A stretch of 64,000 bases of DNA from Sphingobium indicum B90A (lineage in GTDB: Bacteria > Pseudomonadota > Alphaproteobacteria > Sphingomonadales > Sphingomonadaceae). Positions 61,553-64,000 of the stretch are shown piece after piece (the stretch's first letter is position 1; the number at the start of each line of letters is the position of its first letter). The stretch lies in NCBI RefSeq assembly GCF_000264945.2, contig NZ_CP013070.1, positions 2,170,001-2,234,000 on the forward strand. Direction: 5' to 3'. The translations under genes were made by a program, and so were the position numbers. A model generated the notes under the pieces. It made no database searches. It saw only the letters and a program-made list of their open reading frames with translations, and had not been told where the DNA came from.

Positions 61553-61747
61553 ATGCAGGTGCAGGCAATGGCACTGGCGGCGCAGCGGCACCGGCAAGCC
61601 GAATGTAGCCGCATCGACGCCGCACTGATGCGGATCGACAGCGGCGATTATGGCTGGTGCGTCCGCTGTGGTGAGGAAATCGAGGCCAAGCGCCTCGATC
61701 GTGCGCCCGCGACGACGATGTGCCTCGCCTGCGCCAAGGAGGGCTAG
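61553..61747 (+). CDS. TraR/DksA-family zinc finger protein (start uncertain)
   Basis: 64 residues from the first ATG, with a C4 zinc finger CVRCGEEIEAKRL...CLAC. The same frame stays coding-like upstream to about 61400 (DIAGDAPDLDARRRQLLALR, then SVGRLSRIDAMQ), giving the normal length of about 115 residues with the coiled-coil DksA arm. No standard start codon exists in that upstream frame, whose last stop is at 61358, so the start is either unusual or the gene has lost it. DksA-like proteins act on RNA polymerase with ppGpp. Confidence 0.7.
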   Translation: MQVQAMALAAQRHRQAECSRIDAALMRIDSGDYGWCVRCGEEIEAKRLDRAPATTMCLACAKEG

Positions 61748-61765
61748 GCCCGAAAGGAAGGCATC

Positions 61766-61999
61766 ATGCCGACCGGAACGATCAAATACCTCGACCGTGG
61801 TGGGGCCTGGGGCTTCATCTCTCGTGACGACAAGCAGCCCAAGGTCTTTGTCCACGTCCGAGCGGCGGAGCGCGCCGGGTTCACTGAGCTACGGCGCGGG
61901 CAGCGATGGCGCTTCACGCTCGTCGAGCGCCCCAAGGGCGGGTTTGAGGCCGATGATCTGGAAATGCTGTTCGACGAACCGCCCCCGCCCGGACGATAA
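61766..61999 (+). CDS. Cold-shock-domain protein
   Basis: 77 residues. GTIKYLDRGGAWGFISRDD and PKVFVHVRAAERAG follow the nucleic-acid-binding pattern of cold-shock domains (G-x-IK-x-[FY]...GFI...VFVH), though the typical RNP1 KGFGFI is changed to GAWGFI. It lies 18 bp after the DksA-like gene with a GAAAGGAAGG ribosome-binding site, so it belongs to the same unit. Confidence 0.82.
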   Translation: MPTGTIKYLDRGGAWGFISRDDKQPKVFVHVRAAERAGFTELRRGQRWRFTLVERPKGGFEADDLEMLFDEPPPPGR

Positions 62000-62363
62000 G
62001 CAGTTTCCCAAAAACGAAGGTCGAGTGGGACGGCTGACGGCGGCAAGGCGCGCTCGATGGCAACGAGGTGCCATTTTCCCGAAATGTGTTCCCGATTGGC
62101 TTTTCCCGAAACTGCCCGGTGCAGATGGAGAAACGGGACAGCCTATGGCCGTCTGATCGACCTCCCGCTGGCGGTCGAAGTTGTTGGCAGACAGCGTGAG
62201 TGCGACGCCTCGTTTGCGAGCAGCGCCGGATGAGGGCGAGCACATTGGCAGCTAATTTGAGCACGGCGCCACGCGCCAGTGGCAGATAGCGTGAGCAGGA
62301 AATCGCGCTGTTGGCGAGCAGACGCCGCTACGATTGCGAGCCCCTACAAATAGCCTTTGATGC
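62000..62363. other. Repeat-rich spacer upstream of mobC (possible oriT/control region)
   Basis: 364 bp with no supported gene. The left part has repeated TTTCCCGAAA-type motifs (TTTTCCCGAAA at 62074-62084 and 62101-62111, variants near 62003 and 62088). The right part contains the iteron-like array listed separately. Position directly before mobC and the relaxase gene makes an origin of transfer plausible. Confidence 0.55.
62185..62345. repeat. Iteron-like array of about seven GAGC-centred repeats
   Basis: Units resembling TTGCGAGCAG are centred on GAG at 62198, 62218, 62238, 62259, 62293, 62316 and 62338, spaced 20, 20, 21, 34, 23 and 22 bp. A longer 16-bp direct repeat TGGCAGAYAGCGTGAG occurs at 62185-62200 and 62280-62295. 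Spacing near two helical turns suggests a protein bound repeatedly along one face, as in iterons or operators. Confidence 0.55.
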
Positions 62364-62900
62364 ATGCCCGTCTTCACCTTCCGTCTCGACGATGACATCG
62401 CCCAGCGCTTCGATGCTGCGGCGGACAGCGCCGGTGGCCGCTCGGCTTTGCTGCGGCGCCTCGTCATGACTGCAGTGGACGCGGAGGCGGGCGGGACGCC
62501 GGGACCAGTCCGCCGGCGGGAGCGAACAACACGGCGGTTTGAGATCCGGCTGACCGATGCGGAAATTGCCGCGCTGGATGCCGAGGCCGATGCTTTGGGT
62601 ATGAAGCGCACCGACTGGGTGACGAGGCTTGTGCGGCGCCGCCTGCATTCTGCGGCGCCGCTGCCGCTTGAAGAGCGGGCGGCAGTGGCTCAGGCGTGGC
62701 GCGAGCTCAACCGGATCGGCATCAATCTCAATCAGGCAACGCGTGCGCTCAATGCTTCGGTGATGGTCGAATCCGGGCTCGATGTCGCGCGCGAGGCGGC
62801 GCGGGTGGCAAGCTTTCGGACGGAAATCCGGATCGCGCTTGCCGGTCTCGGCGCCGCGCTCAAGGGCGATCTTGCCTATTGGGACAGCCTTGATGCTTGA
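62364..62900 (+). CDS. MobC-like plasmid mobilization protein (ribbon-helix-helix)
   Basis: 178 residues. The N-terminus (MPVFTFRLDDDIAQRF) and a second segment (FEIRLTDAEIAALDAEADALGM) look like two ribbon-helix-helix DNA-binding units; ELNRIGINLNQATRALN matches the MobC signature LNQxARxLN. Such proteins bind oriT beside the relaxase. Its stop codon overlaps the relaxase start, so the two are coupled. Confidence 0.83.
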   Translation: MPVFTFRLDDDIAQRFDAAADSAGGRSALLRRLVMTAVDAEAGGTPGPVRRRERTTRRFEIRLTDAEIAALDAEADALGMKRTDWVTRLVRRRLHSAAPLPLEERAAVAQAWRELNRIGINLNQATRALNASVMVESGLDVAREAARVASFRTEIRIALAGLGAALKGDLAYWDSLDA

Positions 62901-63999
62901 GGAGGAGGGCATCCTGCCGCTGCCCAGCCTCATGGAGGCATGGCGGCCGCCCACCGGTGGGAAACGGATACTGCGGGGGGCTTATGTGCGCGTCGGACGG
63001 GGCGGATCGGGCCGGGGAGGGCAGGCGCGCGCCGCGCCGCTGAGCCAGTCCGAGGCTCGGGCCAAGCTCGAGCGGATCGTGCGCAAGGCCCCGGAGGTCA
63101 TGGTCAAGGTCTCGGGCAAGCAATATGGCGCGCATCATCTATCCGAGCATTTCGACTATGTTGCTCGGCACGGGAAGCTCGCGGTGCGCTCGAGCGAGGG
63201 TGAGATCATTGACGATCCCAAGCGCCTGAAGGAGATTGCGCAGGACTGGACCATGCTCGACGAGGCGATGAACGAGCATGGCCGCGATCGGCCGACCTCG
63301 CTGTCGCTGGTCCTCTCCATGCCCGGCGGTTCGACCGATCCCGAGACGCTGCAGGACGCCGCCCAGGCGTTCGCCCGGATCCTGTTCGAGGACAATCACG
63401 CCTATATGCTGGCGCTCCATACAGATACCGATCATCCGCATGTCCATCTGACGGTGGCCACCGAAGGTGCGGACGGCACGCGGTTCAATCCGCGCAAGGC
63501 CGACCTCCATCATATGCGAGAGACATTCGCGCATGAGCTACGGGTGCGCGGCATCGCGGCTGAGGCGACGCCCAGACGCGCACGCGGTCACGTTCAAAAG
63601 CGTGTGCGCTCAGCAGCGCTGCATCTCGATGCTCGGATCGGTCAGGAGGGGCGCCGGCTCAATATGGATGAACTCAACGTGCTGCGCGCTCGGGCCTTTG
63701 CGCGCGCGCGCGATGAGGAACGGCGGCCGCAAGACGTGATGGCGCTGGTTCGCCAGAAGCAGATACGCGGTGCTTATGCGGAGGCGGCAGTGGCGCTTGC
63801 ACGCACCGGCGAGGCCGACGACCAGGCGCTTTCCGACGAAATTGCGGGTTTCCTGGCGGCTATGCCGCCGGCGGTCTCCCGACGTCTGGCCCTGGCCCGC
63901 GAGATGATGCAGGGGCGGCAAGCGACAGAGCCGGCGCGCGAGCTGGAGGGTGGAGCTGGTCCCGAGCGGCCAGCGCCGGAGCGTGGGCGGGAGCGTTGA
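62893..63999 (+). CDS. VirD2/MobP-type relaxase
   Basis: 368 residues from ATG 62893, ending one base before the window end. The HUH motif is HTDTDHPHVHL (His176, His181, His183, His185). An upstream block HLSEHFDYVARHGKLAVR matches the region of the relaxase domain with the candidate catalytic tyrosines. The C-terminal third is Arg/Ala-rich and probably a flexible accessory region. It would nick oriT for conjugative mobilisation. No type IV secretion gene is in view. Confidence 0.87.
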   Translation: MLEEEGILPLPSLMEAWRPPTGGKRILRGAYVRVGRGGSGRGGQARAAPLSQSEARAKLERIVRKAPEVMVKVSGKQYGAHHLSEHFDYVARHGKLAVRSSEGEIIDDPKRLKEIAQDWTMLDEAMNEHGRDRPTSLSLVLSMPGGSTDPETLQDAAQAFARILFEDNHAYMLALHTDTDHPHVHLTVATEGADGTRFNPRKADLHHMRETFAHELRVRGIAAEATPRRARGHVQKRVRSAALHLDARIGQEGRRLNMDELNVLRARAFARARDEERRPQDVMALVRQKQIRGAYAEAAVALARTGEADDQALSDEIAGFLAAMPPAVSRRLALAREMMQGRQATEPARELEGGAGPERPAPERGRER

Positions 64000-64000
64000 T

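Larger units (their letters stand above)
56825..64000. mobile_element. Genomic island inserted in comM (left end; right end beyond window)
   Basis: Begins where comM is broken and immediately encodes a large serine recombinase pointing inward, the usual arrangement of an integrase beside its attachment site. Contents: truncated recombinase, IS6100, SulP-Usp-DksA-CSD cargo, repeat-rich spacer, MobC and relaxase. The other half of comM and the other attachment site are not in the window, so the full extent is unknown, and more than one element may be joined at IS6100. Confidence 0.7.

Noticed and set aside
62185..62345. The repeat array before mobC considered as a CRISPR
   Set aside because: Units are only about 10 bp and degenerate, with about 10-bp gaps; far too short for repeat-spacer architecture.

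Overview
The window looks like the chromosome of an alphaproteobacterial sphingomonad, most likely Sphingobium, Sphingomonas or a close relative. The evidence is high GC, the gene order of the cytochrome c oxidase and ribosomal loci, sphingomonad-type palindromic repeats, and a full-length IS6100. The genus is inference; no 16S rRNA is present.

Layout. (1) 1-7.1 kb, minus strand: an aa3-type cytochrome c oxidase operon, ctaC-ctaD-ctaB-small membrane ORF-ctaG-ctaE, then a terminator, then DUF983, a SURF1-family protein and thrC (cut by the window edge). Heme A synthase (ctaA) lies far away at 45 kb. (2) 7.4-11.2 kb, plus strand: pyrE-pdxJ-acpS-lepB and an AI-2E-family membrane protein. Next come a nested palindromic mobile repeat, an FKBP isomerase, rpsU and a class II aldolase. 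(3) 13.5-25.3 kb: a CHASE3 hybrid histidine kinase; a DNA-repair-like group (radical SAM/HhH protein, membrane protein, hemerythrin protein, and a UdgX-type uracil-DNA glycosylase fused to an N-terminal partner domain); DUF1489, mgtE, cyclophilin, two lipoproteins (one frameshifted), an acyltransferase, an SRPBCC protein and adk. (4) 25.3-41.7 kb, minus strand: a nearly continuous str-S10-spc supercluster from rpsL to secY/adk, with palindromic repeats in some spacers. (5) 42-48 kb: an M23 peptidase, rplM-rpsI, ctaA and a PAS hybrid histidine kinase. (6) 48.1-55.9 kb: a divergent sugar-acid catabolic locus. It has dgoA-dgoK on one side. On the other are an IlvD/Edd dehydratase, a ketoglutarate-semialdehyde-type dehydrogenase, an AraD1/FAH protein, a Gfo/Idh sugar dehydrogenase and a FadR-type regulator. 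The set could serve both D-galactose (De Ley-Doudoroff) and L-arabinose (Weimberg-like) oxidation.

(7) 55.9-64 kb: the comM (yifB) gene is interrupted, and a large serine recombinase begins at the break, so comM is the likely integration site of a mobile island. The recombinase gene is itself cut by an 880-bp IS6100 without a target-site duplication. Beyond IS6100 comes a stress-type cargo (SulP transporter, tandem universal stress protein, DksA/TraR zinc finger protein, cold-shock-domain protein). Then there is a repeat-rich spacer with about seven GAGC-centred repeats at 20-34 bp spacing, followed by a MobC-like protein and a VirD2/MobP-type relaxase.

The points most worth a second look are the comM island with its iteron-like array upstream of mobC, the UdgX fusion cluster, the nested palindromic elements, and hairpins between rpsG and fusA whose U-tracts point antisense to the operon. 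No CRISPR array, tRNA or rRNA gene was found. Promoter calls are by eye only.
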